Positions 15,378 to 24,905 of a DNA stretch of 32,082 nt are shown piece after piece. The notes below the pieces were generated by a model. That model was not told where the DNA came from. It made no database searches and worked only from the letters and a program-made list of their open reading frames with translations. Position numbers and translations under genes: made by a program. Every line of letters begins with the position of its first letter. The stretch's first letter is position 1. This DNA is from a virus: positions 1 to 32,082 of the IMG/VR virus record IMGVR_UViG_3300031669_000151; one strand, written 5' to 3'.

Positions 15378-18300
15378 ATGGCGAACAGTGCGCTCGTCGG
15401 ACTACTCCGCGTCCTCCTGAGTGCCAACACGGCCGAGTTCCAGGCCGGGATGAAGGCGTCCGCCGCGTCCGCCAAGGCGTTCAGCCGGGATCTGGCGACG
15501 ACGGGGCGGCAGGCGTCACAGGTCGGCCTCGCGCTGACCAAGACGCTCACGCTCCCGATCCTGGCGGCCGGGGCGGCCTTGATCAAGGTCGGCGTCGACT
15601 TCGACAAGGGGACCGATACCATCCGCGCGGCGACGGGCGCGACGGGCAAGGCGCTCGACGGCCTCCGCGCCTCGTTCAAGGTGGTTTTTGCGAGCGTCCC
15701 TGCGTCCATCCAGGACACGGCGACGGCCATCGGCGACCTCAACACACGCACGGGCGCCACGGGCCCGGTCCTTGAGGGGCTCGCGACCCAGCTCCTCAAC
15801 CTCTCGCGCATCACCAAGACGGAGGTGGCCGCGAACGTGGCCGGCGCCACGCGCCTGTTCGGGGACTGGAGTGTCGCCTCCATCGATCAGGCCGCCGCGC
15901 TCGACCAGGTGTTCCGCGCCTCGCAGTCCACCGGGATCGGCGTGACGGCGCTCATGGACCGCGTCGTGCAGTTCGGCGCCCCGCTGCGACAGATGGGGTT
16001 CAGCCTCGAGGAATCGATCGCGCTCCTCGGGAAATGGGAGAAGGAGGGCGTCAACTCTGAGGCCATCCTCGGAGCGCTGAAGATCGGCGTGGCGAACTTC
16101 GCGAAAGCCGGCATCGACGGCAAGGCCGGGCTCGAGCAGTTCGTGCAGCAGGTCACGGCGCTCGGGCCCGGGGCGGAGGCGACGAGCCTCGCGGTGAAAA
16201 CGTTCGGGTCGCGCGCGGGCCCGGATATGGCGTCGGCGGTCCTGGAAGGCCGGTTCGCGATCAGCGACTACCTCACGGTGATCGAGGGCGGCACCGACAC
16301 GATCAATGGCGCGGCGGCCGACACGCTGAGTCTCGGCGAGAAGTTCACGCTGCTGAAAAACAAGCTCATGAGCGCGGTCGAACCGCTGGGGACCGCGCTC
16401 GTGGATGCGCTCGAGTCGGCCTCGGATGCGGCCCAGCCGATCATCGGCGCGATTGCACTCCTGGCGAAAGGCTTCACCGCGCTCCCGGGGCCCGCCAAGA
16501 CCATGATCGTCGGGCTCGGCCTGCTCGCGGCGGCCACGGGACCGGTGCTCTTCATCTTCGGGAAGCTCGCCCTGATGGGCTCGACGCTGGTCGGCGCCTT
16601 CACGAAGGCGGGGCTCGCGTCGAAACTGCTGGGCACGGATCTGGCGACCACGGGCATGAAGGCCACCGCGACCGGCAGCGCACTCGGCAAGCTGGGCGCG
16701 GCGGCCTCGATTGCGTCGGCGGCCTTCGTCGGGTGGCAAATCGGGCGGCTGATTGCGGACTGGACCGGGTCCGATGTGGCGATCGGGAATCTGCTCAACC
16801 GGATGCGCGGGATCAAACCGGGTGCGCAGGAAGCCGCCGCGGCGCAGGACACGATCACCCTCGCGCTGCAGCGCATGACGGCGGCGGAACGAGCCGCGAA
16901 CGAAGGCACGCTGACCTACGCTAAGGCCGTCGTCTTCCTCACCGAGTGGGATCGGGCGCGCATCGAAGGCTTGAAAGCCACGGCCGACGAACAGCACCGG
17001 ACCACGAGCGCCACGGACGACTTGACCGCGGCGCTCGCGGAACAGTCGGCGAAGATTCGGGAGGCCGATACCGAGATCGCGCAGCTCTCCGCCACGGCCC
17101 GAACCAAGCTGGCGGAGGCCATTCGGAGCGGTGCCTTCTCGATGAAGGATCTCTCGGCCGCGACCGGGCTGAGTGAACTCGCGCTCAAGCGATTCGAGGA
17201 TCGGCTGGAGGCGGGCACCAAGGCCCTCGACAAACAGCAGCAGGCGGCCGAGAAGGCCCAGGCGGCGCAGAAGGCCCTGCGCGACGAGCTCGACACATAT
17301 GTCCTCACGCAGGCGAGCCTCGACGCCAAGCTGGAGCATTTGTCGGTCCTGCTGAACCTCGCGGCGAAGGAAAGCACTCCGGCCCTGCGCGAGGCGCTCC
17401 GGACGCTCTCCCCGCAATTCCGCGAGCTCGAGACGCGCGCGCTCGCCGCCGGACTCCAGGTGGACCGGGTGCGGCAGGTCTTCGAGGAGTTCGACGTGCA
17501 GGCCGGTCTGCTGCAGTCGAGGAATCTTGGCGCGATCTTCACGAGTGTGCTCGCGCCGACGGCGCAGGTCGATGCCGCGACACAGGGATTGCTGCGCACG
17601 GTGCGCGAGCAGATCACCGCGCAAAACGACTTGAACGCCGCGTACGACTACTTCGGGCTGAAGACGCCCGAGGCGCTTCAGCGCGCCGCCGAGGCGGCCC
17701 GTCAGCACTACGCCGCACTCGTCGAGGGGGGCTTGGCGACGAAGACCGAGCTGACGGCGGCCTACGACCAGATGATCGCCGCGCAGCTGAAGGCCACGGG
17801 GCAGTTGCCGTCGATCTGGAAGACCGAGGTGTTGCCGGGCATCACGAGCGTGATCGGGACGATCCAGACCGCGGTGAGCGGATCGTTCGCGCAGATGCTG
17901 CTCGGCGCGAAGGGGTTCAAGGACGGTTGGCTGGACATCTGGCAGTCGATCAAAGCCGGCGTGCTGAACATCCTGAACAGCCTGCTGTCCTGGTTCATGA
18001 ACAGCTTCCTGAAAGGCCTCCTGGGCGCGCTCCGGGGCCAGCAGAGCGCCTTCGCGCAGGCCTTCGGGGGGCTCTTCGCCGGCGCGGGTGGCGGGGGCGG
18101 CGGCCTTCCGGGTCTGGGTAGCGTGTTTGGTGGCGGTGGCGCAGCTGCCGGGGGCCTGCCTGGCACGGCGGTCGGACTCCCGGGCGGGCTGGGCGGGGGC
18201 GGGACGGCGGCCGGTGGGGGCGCGGCGGCCGGCGTGGCCGGCGGCGCCGCGGCGGCCGGGGCCGGCATTGCTCTGGGGTTACTCGGGAAGCAGCTGTTCG

Positions 18301-19511
18301 GCGGCGCGGGCTGGAAGGCGGCCGGCTTCGGGGCGGGCACGGGCGCTGCCTCAGGGGCAGCGATCGGCTCGATCGTGCCGGGTCTGGGCACCGCGATCGG
18401 CGCGATCGTCGGCGGGCTCGCCGGCGCCATCAGCGGGATCTTCGGGAAGTCCCAGGGCATGAAGACCAACGATCTGCGGGACCAATTCCTGGCCCAGTTC
18501 GGCGGGGCGGGCACGGGCGCGGGCTCCGGGTTCGGCACCCTGGCGGCCGAGTTAGCTCAGCTGTCCACCGCCAGCGGCGGCGGGGAAGGCGGCGGCACGC
18601 TGTTCAAGGATCTGATCAGTGCGAAGACGGTGGACGACCTGAAGGCGGCCGTGGACCGCGTGACGGCGGCCCTAGGAAGCGCGGAATACGCGGGCCTCAA
18701 GGTCAGGGATGCGTTCGACACACTGCAGCAGGAACAGACGCGCCTCGTGGACGGTGGCGAGGCCCAGGAAGCGGTTGTGGCCAGCCAAGCCGTGGCCTAC
18801 AGCCAGCTGCTGGCGACCATCCAGGCCACGGGCGCGGAAGCCCCGGCGGCGATGCAGCCGATCCTGGAACAGCTGCTGGACATGGGCCTGCTGGTGGACG
18901 CGAACGGCGAAAAGATCACGACCCTGGCCGACGTTCACTTCCAGGAAGTGGCGACGGCGGGCCAGGAAGCCCTGGACCAGGTGGACCAAGCCCTGGAACT
19001 GAACGCGGACAGCTGGCAGACCTGGCGCGAACGCGGCGGGGTCTACGGGAAGGAACTGTCGGCGGACATGATCGCGGTGGGCGACGCGGCGCAGCGGTCG
19101 GCTGGCAATATCCTCAAGGCTTTCGACGTCACCGTCCCACCGATCGAGGTGCCCTATATCTACCAGCAGCACGGCGGCGGCATTCCTAATCTGCCGAACT
19201 CCTCACCGCCGCCCGGATTCGCCACGGGCACGCATGGACAGTATCCGGATTTCGGATCGGGGATGTTGGTGGAGCTGCACGGCCGGGAGCGCATCACGCC
19301 ACTGGGTGAGCGCGAGAGCGACCGAGGGGGTGGGCAGGCCCCGGTCGCCCTCACCGTGACGAACTACTTCGATGTCACGGGCGTCCTCGATGAGGGCGCG
19401 TTGGTGCAGACGACGCAGCGGAAGATCGTACCGATCATCACGCGCACGATCGAAGACGGCGTGGACGGGCTTCGGACCAAGTGGCGCGAAGGACTCGGCG
19501 TGAGCGGGTGA
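15378..19511 (+). CDS. Tail tape measure protein
   Basis: Sets tail length and is ejected ahead of the DNA. The 1377-aa protein begins like TP901-type tape measures (LRVLLSANTAEFQAGMKA) with the core at about 55-300 (FDKGTDTIRAATGA, TGIGVTALMDRVVQFG, GFSLEESIALLGKW). Hydrophobic segments lie at about 350-415 (AKTMIVGLGLLAAATGPVL). Helical stretches follow, and a very glycine/alanine-rich section spans about 895-1030. The C-terminal part is soluble-looking. At about 0.15 nm per residue the length predicts a tail near 200 nm. AGGAG at 15363-15367 precedes the ATG. It is the largest gene in the window. Confidence 0.93.
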   Translation: MANSALVGLLRVLLSANTAEFQAGMKASAASAKAFSRDLATTGRQASQVGLALTKTLTLPILAAGAALIKVGVDFDKGTDTIRAATGATGKALDGLRASFKVVFASVPASIQDTATAIGDLNTRTGATGPVLEGLATQLLNLSRITKTEVAANVAGATRLFGDWSVASIDQAAALDQVFRASQSTGIGVTALMDRVVQFGAPLRQMGFSLEESIALLGKWEKEGVNSEAILGALKIGVANFAKAGIDGKAGLEQFVQQVTALGPGAEATSLAVKTFGSRAGPDMASAVLEGRFAISDYLTVIEGGTDTINGAAADTLSLGEKFTLLKNKLMSAVEPLGTALVDALESASDAAQPIIGAIALLAKGFTALPGPAKTMIVGLGLLAAATGPVLFIFGKLALMGSTLVGAFTKAGLASKLLGTDLATTGMKATATGSALGKLGAAASIASAAFVGWQIGRLIADWTGSDVAIGNLLNRMRGIKPGAQEAAAAQDTITLALQRMTAAERAANEGTLTYAKAVVFLTEWDRARIEGLKATADEQHRTTSATDDLTAALAEQSAKIREADTEIAQLSATARTKLAEAIRSGAFSMKDLSAATGLSELALKRFEDRLEAGTKALDKQQQAAEKAQAAQKALRDELDTYVLTQASLDAKLEHLSVLLNLAAKESTPALREALRTLSPQFRELETRALAAGLQVDRVRQVFEEFDVQAGLLQSRNLGAIFTSVLAPTAQVDAATQGLLRTVREQITAQNDLNAAYDYFGLKTPEALQRAAEAARQHYAALVEGGLATKTELTAAYDQMIAAQLKATGQLPSIWKTEVLPGITSVIGTIQTAVSGSFAQMLLGAKGFKDGWLDIWQSIKAGVLNILNSLLSWFMNSFLKGLLGALRGQQSAFAQAFGGLFAGAGGGGGGLPGLGSVFGGGGAAAGGLPGTAVGLPGGLGGGGTAAGGGAAAGVAGGAAAAGAGIALGLLGKQLFGGAGWKAAGFGAGTGAASGAAIGSIVPGLGTAIGAIVGGLAGAISGIFGKSQGMKTNDLRDQFLAQFGGAGTGAGSGFGTLAAELAQLSTASGGGEGGGTLFKDLISAKTVDDLKAAVDRVTAALGSAEYAGLKVRDAFDTLQQEQTRLVDGGEAQEAVVASQAVAYSQLLATIQATGAEAPAAMQPILEQLLDMGLLVDANGEKITTLADVHFQEVATAGQEALDQVDQALELNADSWQTWRERGGVYGKELSADMIAVGDAAQRSAGNILKAFDVTVPPIEVPYIYQQHGGGIPNLPNSSPPPGFATGTHGQYPDFGSGMLVELHGRERITPLGERESDRGGGQAPVALTVTNYFDVTGVLDEGALVQTTQRKIVPIITRTIEDGVDGLRTKWREGLGVSG

Positions 19512-19516
19512 CAGTC

Positions 19517-20356
19517 ATGTCAGAGGCATCGGCGATCTATCAACGGTACAGCGACGAGGTGGGGCGCCTTGCGACCATCACGATCGAGACAGGGGTCGAT
19601 CCCGGCGACCCGAACTACGGGCCCGCCACGCTCGTGGACGACAATCCGGCGAAGGTCGCCAAGATCGACTCGACGACCGGGGCGTGGCTATTCAGCTACG
19701 CCGCGAAACAACCGGTCGCGATCGTGGCCCTGATCCACCACGCCTTCGACGCGGGCGCCGACGTGAAGATCCAGGGAAACGCGACCGACGACTGGCTGGG
19801 CTCGCCCGGCCCCGCGTTCGAAGCGAGCCTCACGATCCCTGCGTGGCTCGGCACAGGCGCCGGTCGCTGGCCGGTCAATCCCTGGCTGGACCTGACGGCG
19901 CAGCCCGGGTACGACGCGACCGGCTTCCAGTACTGGCGTCTTGTCATTACCGGGAACTCGCAGAACCTGCAGCTGGGTCAAGTCTGGTTCGGTTCGGCGA
20001 TCCGTCGCCTGGATCCCGATCTGCGGTGGGACTTCGTGCGCACGCGCGACAAGCCGATCATCGAGAACAAGACCGCCTTCGGCGTCTCGACCATCTATGC
20101 GCGTGGCACGACGCGCTGGCAGCTGCAGGGTGATCATCGCGTGACCGATGCCCTTGAGGCGGACCTGGACACGCAATGGTTCGAAGCCGATGGGCGGGCT
20201 TACCCGTGGCTGCTGGTGCCAGACGGGCTGGAGAATCGATGCGCGCTCGTCCGCTGGGCTGAAACGAATCGCGCGGTGACCAAGCACTTTCTGGATGTCC
20301 ATGACCATCGATTCGTCGCGGAAGAAGTGGCGCGCGGCCTGCGCCCCGGAGTCTGA
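19517..20356 (+). CDS. Distal tail-type protein
   Basis: A 279-aa protein directly after the tape measure, the usual place for a distal tail or minor tail protein. It is rich in beta-prone sequence: GAWLFSYAAKQPVAIVALI, a discoidin-like middle (FQYWRLVITGNSQNLQLGQVW) and a C-terminal half with RWDFVRTRDKPIIENKTAFG and WQLQGDHRVTDALEADL. The family is not firmly recognised. ATG 19517 starts five bases after the tape measure stop; a GTG at 19508 overlapping that stop (GTGA) is an alternative, and neither has a clear ribosome site. A role in joining tube to hub is inferred from order. Confidence 0.65.
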   Translation: MSEASAIYQRYSDEVGRLATITIETGVDPGDPNYGPATLVDDNPAKVAKIDSTTGAWLFSYAAKQPVAIVALIHHAFDAGADVKIQGNATDDWLGSPGPAFEASLTIPAWLGTGAGRWPVNPWLDLTAQPGYDATGFQYWRLVITGNSQNLQLGQVWFGSAIRRLDPDLRWDFVRTRDKPIIENKTAFGVSTIYARGTTRWQLQGDHRVTDALEADLDTQWFEADGRAYPWLLVPDGLENRCALVRWAETNRAVTKHFLDVHDHRFVAEEVARGLRPGV

Positions 20357-20359
20357 CCG

Positions 20360-20764
20360 ATGCCGATGACTATCACGAACGTGGCGAAGGGTCGGATGCT
20401 GCAGATGCGGCTGAACACGCTGGCGCCGCAGGACCTGGTGCTGCGCCTGTACAGCAACGACAAGACGCCCGCCGTGGGCGACGTCGCCGGCGACTACACC
20501 GAGGTGACCGGCGGCGGGTACGCCGCGATCACGCTGGACCCGGCCGACTGGACCGTGACTGAGGCGAGTCCGGCGACCGCCGCGCTGGTCGAGCAGGTCT
20601 TCGCGTTCGCGAGTGCCGTGGGTAACGTCTACGGCTACTTCGTCACGGAGGCCGTGAGCGGCCTCCTCCTCGGTGCCGAGCGGTTCTCGGACGGCCCGTA
20701 CAACGTGCAGGGGATCGCGGAGATCGGCGTCAGCATCGACACGCTGGACCTGACCGACGCGTAG
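20360..20764 (+). CDS. Small tail protein
   Basis: A 134-aa beta-rich protein with LVLRLYSNDKTPAVGDVA, DYTEVTGGGYAAITLDPADW, GNVYGYFVTEAVSGLLLGAERF and a closing GVSIDTLDLTDA. This GYA...W...GYFVT...GLLLGAERF pattern is familiar from small tail-tip or fibre-associated proteins of many phages, though without a settled function. It starts four bases after the previous gene and precedes the hub gene by six. Confidence 0.6.
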   Translation: MPMTITNVAKGRMLQMRLNTLAPQDLVLRLYSNDKTPAVGDVAGDYTEVTGGGYAAITLDPADWTVTEASPATAALVEQVFAFASAVGNVYGYFVTEAVSGLLLGAERFSDGPYNVQGIAEIGVSIDTLDLTDA

Positions 20765-20770
20765 GGGGCC

Positions 20771-23700
20771 ATGGCGAGCGACCGAAACCTGTGCGGGTTC
20801 AACGCTGGTGATAACAGCGGCCTCTCGGCCGCGTCCGGCTTGGGCTCTGTGCTGTTCATCAGCGCGGCGGCGAAGCACCTGGGCGCCTACGGCCTGGAGC
20901 TGCTGAAGACGGTGGCCAGCGCCAGCGGCTACGCGCAGCTCCCGATCGCCACCATCACCAGCGCCAGCGGCTCTCACCTCTACGGCGCCTTGCGCGTGTT
21001 CTTCCAGGTCCCGACCGGTGGCCTGCCGAGCGCGGCCGATCACCTCGTCTGCGGCTTCTGCTCGATCGCCAACATGCAGCACGCCGCGACCATGGAACTG
21101 GACACGGCGGGGCACTTCCGCGCGCGCGCCGCGACGATCGTGTCCGCCTACTCCGCGGCCGCGCTGGCGGTCGACACGTGGTACGAGGCCATCGTCACCT
21201 TCGACACGTTCGACAAGAGCAGCGGCGTCGACACGATGGACGTCACGGTGTCCGTCTACGACATGGCGGGCGCGCTCGTGGAGGCGGTCACCGCCAACAA
21301 CACCATCATCGGCTTCGGCCCGTACACGATCCAGCCGCCGACGCTCGGCTCGAACAACGCCGTCTCGGCCACGGCGCATTTCTTCTACGCGAACTGGGTC
21401 TTCGCGGCGGACACGGCGGCGCCGCCGACGCTGCCGGCCGGCAAGATCATCTACCCGTGCCGGATCTCCGGCCAGGGCGCGTCGGACGGGTGGACGCCGG
21501 CGGGCGGCTGGGAACGGATCGACGAGATCCCGTTCAACCCGAGCGGCGGCGCCAGCGAGGAGATCACGAGCGCGTCGGTCGTGGACACGACCTATACCCA
21601 TGAGGCGCTGGGTGGGATGGCCGTCGCGACGGTCTACGCCTGGAAAGTTTACGCGAACGTGAAGGGGTCCGGCGCGCAGGCGGTCCTGCTCGATGGTGTC
21701 GAGTACCCGCACACGCCGATCGCGGCGTACTCCGTCGGCCCCGGCACCGGCGTGGCGCTGGACTGGACCGAGCGGACCGCCGCCACGTTCAATGCCATTG
21801 CATTCGGCTACCGCAACAAGACGAGCGCGGCGCTGGGGATGGGCGGGCTGACCTCCGAGATCCTCGGTGATCCGCCGGCCTGGCACTACGTGGGCGGCGG
21901 TGCGTTGGCGATCGGGGGGTCGTCGGTGGCGAGGTTCACCGAGGAGGCCGACTTCGGCGCCGCGGACGGGCGGACCTCGGTGCCGGTGGCCTGGGTGGAG
22001 TTAACCGACCGCGAAGGCACGATGACGCCGTTCGCGGAGGTCGACCTCAACGATCGCGCCAGCTACTACGGCGGCTACAAGCGGCCCTGGGTGCTCTCCT
22101 GGCTCCCGGTGAGCCGCGGCCTCTCCGACCGGGCGGGCCAGATGGAGCACGCCAGCTTCGGCGCGCTCCTGAGTGACGTGACCCGCTTCTTCCGCGCGCT
22201 CCTCGCCGGCCCGAAGACGCGCTACCTCACGAACCGGCCGCTGGTCGAGCGGATCATCGACGACGAGGCCCGCCGGGCGGAACGGGTCCCGCGCGTGCTG
22301 GCCGTGGGCTATACCGCGGACTATGGGCCGCGGTCCGACCTGAAGTTCGAGGTCCGCGGCAGCGACTGGCTGAAAAAGAAGTTCTCCCGCAAGGCCCAGG
22401 CCGGCCAGGCGTGGCAGCCCTTGATCACGCTGGAGGACTTCCCGCACGCCGCCGACGAGTACCTGACCGACACGACGGCCAAGCGCGCCGTCGGCGCGGT
22501 CGGTCTCCCCGTGCCGATCATCCTCGGCACGCTCAGCGACTACGCGCTGGAGGCGCGCCAGGTCCCGGACCCGGACGTGAGCACACCTGGCAATCCGGGC
22601 GACCCCGGACACACCACCGTGCTGCCGTACAACGCCACGCTCGGTCAGGTCCCGGCCGCGCAGGCCAACCGCATCACGGACGGGCTCAGTTCATTCGCGG
22701 CTGGGGAGCGCGTGAACTTCATCGTGACCGCGATCTACGCCGGCGTCGAAGGCGCGTCGCCGATCTTGTTCGGCATCAATGTCGGACCGGAGGCCGGCTG
22801 CACGGCGAAGGTGAACTTCAACGGCGCCCCCGGTGCGGACAGCTACCGCGTCTACCTGTACGACGGCTGGGGCTACGACCCGCACGGCGACGCCTACGAC
22901 AGCACGCGGATCCGCATGCAGGAGCACGACAACAGCACGATGGACGGCGACTACGGCCTGGACCACGGCGTGGTCTGGCGCTCCTGGGACGACGGCGAGA
23001 TGTATCCGAACGTCACGGGCGGCACGGCGCCCACGCCGCCAGTGGTGCTCTACAAAACGATCTACGTGGACGTCGGAAAGGGGTTGTACCGGCCGCGCTA
23101 CGTGGGTGACTACGAGATCGGCGGCGTCGTGTACCGCGGCGCGCTCGTGGCTGGCCACGCCTGCGCCTACCTCGAGTCCGCCTACGTCAACGGCGTCGCG
23201 GTGGATCTCGAGAGTAACCCGGACTGGCTCACCCCACGCAACGCCGCCGCCTGGGCCGCGGCCGGCTTCGCCACGGACTACACGGACGTCAACGGCCGGC
23301 GCTACACCCTCATCTACCTCAAGGGCGCCGCGGGCGATCTCTTCGCCGGCGTGACGCAGCCGGATGAGGGCCAGGTCGCGATCGCGATGAACGTGTGGGG
23401 CGCGGAGACGGTCGGCGACGGCTCGGGCGCGGCGATCGAGACGCCGGCCGAGCAGGCGCTCTGGTTGCTCAACAACTTTCTGGCCCCGGACACGCCCTAC
23501 CAGAGCGGCGCGTACCTCACGGCCGAGGACACGACCTACCCCCACGTGGCGAACCTCCCGCTCGTGGACGCGGCCAGCTTCGCAGCGGTCGACGTGGCCG
23601 CCGTCGAGCGGTGCCCGGGCGGCTACGTCTCGGCCGTGGCGATCCAGGACGTGATCACCGCGCTCGATCTGCTCGCCTGGTTCGCCGTGGGCGGCGATTT

Positions 23701-24400
23701 CGACCTCTACTTCAACCGGAAGTTCCAGGTCGCCGCGTCGATGGAGCCGATCTACCAGACCACGGGCGAGGCTGCCGTGGACGACGTCACGAACATCGTC
23801 GATCGGTCCTTCAAGATCGTGGACGAGGTCACCGGCAGCTTCTACAACATTCTCCCGTTCGCGCATTCCCGCGACGTCGTGGGGCGGTTCGCCGACGGCT
23901 GGAACGTGATCGATGAGACGCGCAGCGACGTGTCGATCGCGATGTACGAGCAGGAGCGCGTCGCGCCCCGGACCGAGCTGCAGATCCTCCGCGGCGAGAC
24001 GGCCCAAGGGGCCGCGACGATCGCGGACGTCATGGCGCGCAAGCGCGGGCGCTTCCAAGATCCGCGCCGCCGCGTCACGCTGGCCCTGCCCTTCTCGGGC
24101 CTGGCCTACGAGCCGGGCGACGTGCTGCCCGTCACGCACCTCGAGGGCATCGGCGCCGAGGGCTGGACGGACCATGACGTCCGCGTGGTCCGCCATGAGG
24201 TCGACCTGGACGCCGGCCAAGTCCGCCTGGACTGCTACGACCTCGAGAGCCTCTGGGATCTGACCGGTCTCTGGGCGCCGGAGGACTGCCCGGATCGCGA
24301 CAGCGCCACGGAGGAACAGAAGCACCTGTATCTCTTCTGGGCGCCCGAGGCGCCGGACAACTTCTACTCGGACGGCCCCGCCGTCAAGAGCTGGTCGTAA
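20771..24400 (+). CDS. Tail hub/tip protein with lectin-like N-terminal domain
   Basis: A 1209-aa mosaic protein. Residues about 60-215 look like a LamG/concanavalin-type domain (HLYGALRVFFQVPTGGLP, TWYEAIVTFDTFDKSSG, HFFYANWVFAAD). About 395-600 and 840-1170 form the hub-like core: EGTMTPFAEVDLNDRASYY, RGSDWLKKKFS, VTNIVDRSFKIVDEVTGSF, PRRRVTLALPFSGLAYEPGD and DVRVVRHEVDLDAGQVRLD. A fibronectin-III-like stretch sits near 635-700 (FNGAPGADSYRVYLYDG). Its place after the small tail proteins and before the adhesin fits a tail-tip base. The lectin-like domain suggests contact with host sugars; that part is inference. Confidence 0.72.
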   Translation: MASDRNLCGFNAGDNSGLSAASGLGSVLFISAAAKHLGAYGLELLKTVASASGYAQLPIATITSASGSHLYGALRVFFQVPTGGLPSAADHLVCGFCSIANMQHAATMELDTAGHFRARAATIVSAYSAAALAVDTWYEAIVTFDTFDKSSGVDTMDVTVSVYDMAGALVEAVTANNTIIGFGPYTIQPPTLGSNNAVSATAHFFYANWVFAADTAAPPTLPAGKIIYPCRISGQGASDGWTPAGGWERIDEIPFNPSGGASEEITSASVVDTTYTHEALGGMAVATVYAWKVYANVKGSGAQAVLLDGVEYPHTPIAAYSVGPGTGVALDWTERTAATFNAIAFGYRNKTSAALGMGGLTSEILGDPPAWHYVGGGALAIGGSSVARFTEEADFGAADGRTSVPVAWVELTDREGTMTPFAEVDLNDRASYYGGYKRPWVLSWLPVSRGLSDRAGQMEHASFGALLSDVTRFFRALLAGPKTRYLTNRPLVERIIDDEARRAERVPRVLAVGYTADYGPRSDLKFEVRGSDWLKKKFSRKAQAGQAWQPLITLEDFPHAADEYLTDTTAKRAVGAVGLPVPIILGTLSDYALEARQVPDPDVSTPGNPGDPGHTTVLPYNATLGQVPAAQANRITDGLSSFAAGERVNFIVTAIYAGVEGASPILFGINVGPEAGCTAKVNFNGAPGADSYRVYLYDGWGYDPHGDAYDSTRIRMQEHDNSTMDGDYGLDHGVVWRSWDDGEMYPNVTGGTAPTPPVVLYKTIYVDVGKGLYRPRYVGDYEIGGVVYRGALVAGHACAYLESAYVNGVAVDLESNPDWLTPRNAAAWAAAGFATDYTDVNGRRYTLIYLKGAAGDLFAGVTQPDEGQVAIAMNVWGAETVGDGSGAAIETPAEQALWLLNNFLAPDTPYQSGAYLTAEDTTYPHVANLPLVDAASFAAVDVAAVERCPGGYVSAVAIQDVITALDLLAWFAVGGDFDLYFNRKFQVAASMEPIYQTTGEAAVDDVTNIVDRSFKIVDEVTGSFYNILPFAHSRDVVGRFADGWNVIDETRSDVSIAMYEQERVAPRTELQILRGETAQGAATIADVMARKRGRFQDPRRRVTLALPFSGLAYEPGDVLPVTHLEGIGAEGWTDHDVRVVRHEVDLDAGQVRLDCYDLESLWDLTGLWAPEDCPDRDSATEEQKHLYLFWAPEAPDNFYSDGPAVKSWS

Positions 24401-24403
24401 GCC

Positions 24404-24892
24404 ATGAGCTACACGCCGCTGACCGCCGCCGATCTCCAGCCGAACAAGCCCGCGCGGGCGAGCCAGATCCTCCTTGTCCACACCAACGCCGAGAACCACG
24501 AGGCGCGGCTGCTCGGCCTGGCGGCCCTGTCCGTCATCCCGCTCGGTGGCGATCCGGGCGCGGCGTACGAGCAGGTTGCGTACGCGTCGATCAGCTTCCC
24601 CGTCTACGCCACGGTGGACGGGACCGCGCTGGGCGACCTGACGTTCCGCCTGCGCTTCATGGGCCGCGTCACGGCGGGCGACACCTGTTACGTGCGGCTC
24701 TACAACCGCACCGCGGCGCTCGAGGTCGCGGCGTCGGAGATCACGTTCGACAACACCGACTTGGCGCTGGTTGAGTCCGGCGCGTTCTCGCTCGTCGAGA
24801 GCGAGGCGGAGTACGAGATCCAGGTGAAGGCGACCACGGGCGGCGCGGCGTCGCCCTTCAACGCGTACGGCTTCGTGCTGGCGCTGGCCTAA
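24404..24892 (+). CDS. Beta-rich tail-tip protein, unknown
   Basis: A 162-aa protein with no recognised family. It contains alternating beta-type segments (YASISFPVYATVDGTALG, DLTFRLRFMGRVTAG, TCYVRLYNRTAALEVAASE, YEIQVKATTGGAASP) suggestive of a jelly-roll or immunoglobulin-like fold. It lies three bases after the hub gene and 13 before the adhesin gene, so it may be an accessory fibre or adaptor. No signal peptide. Confidence 0.55.
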   Translation: MSYTPLTAADLQPNKPARASQILLVHTNAENHEARLLGLAALSVIPLGGDPGAAYEQVAYASISFPVYATVDGTALGDLTFRLRFMGRVTAGDTCYVRLYNRTAALEVAASEITFDNTDLALVESGAFSLVESEAEYEIQVKATTGGAASPFNAYGFVLALA

Positions 24893-24905
24893 GGGAGACC
24901 TGACG

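Noticed and set aside
15516-17708. 730-aa minus-strand open frame
   Set aside because: It lies opposite the tape measure gene, is Arg/Gly/Leu-biased as expected for an antisense GC-rich frame, and has no recognisable domain.
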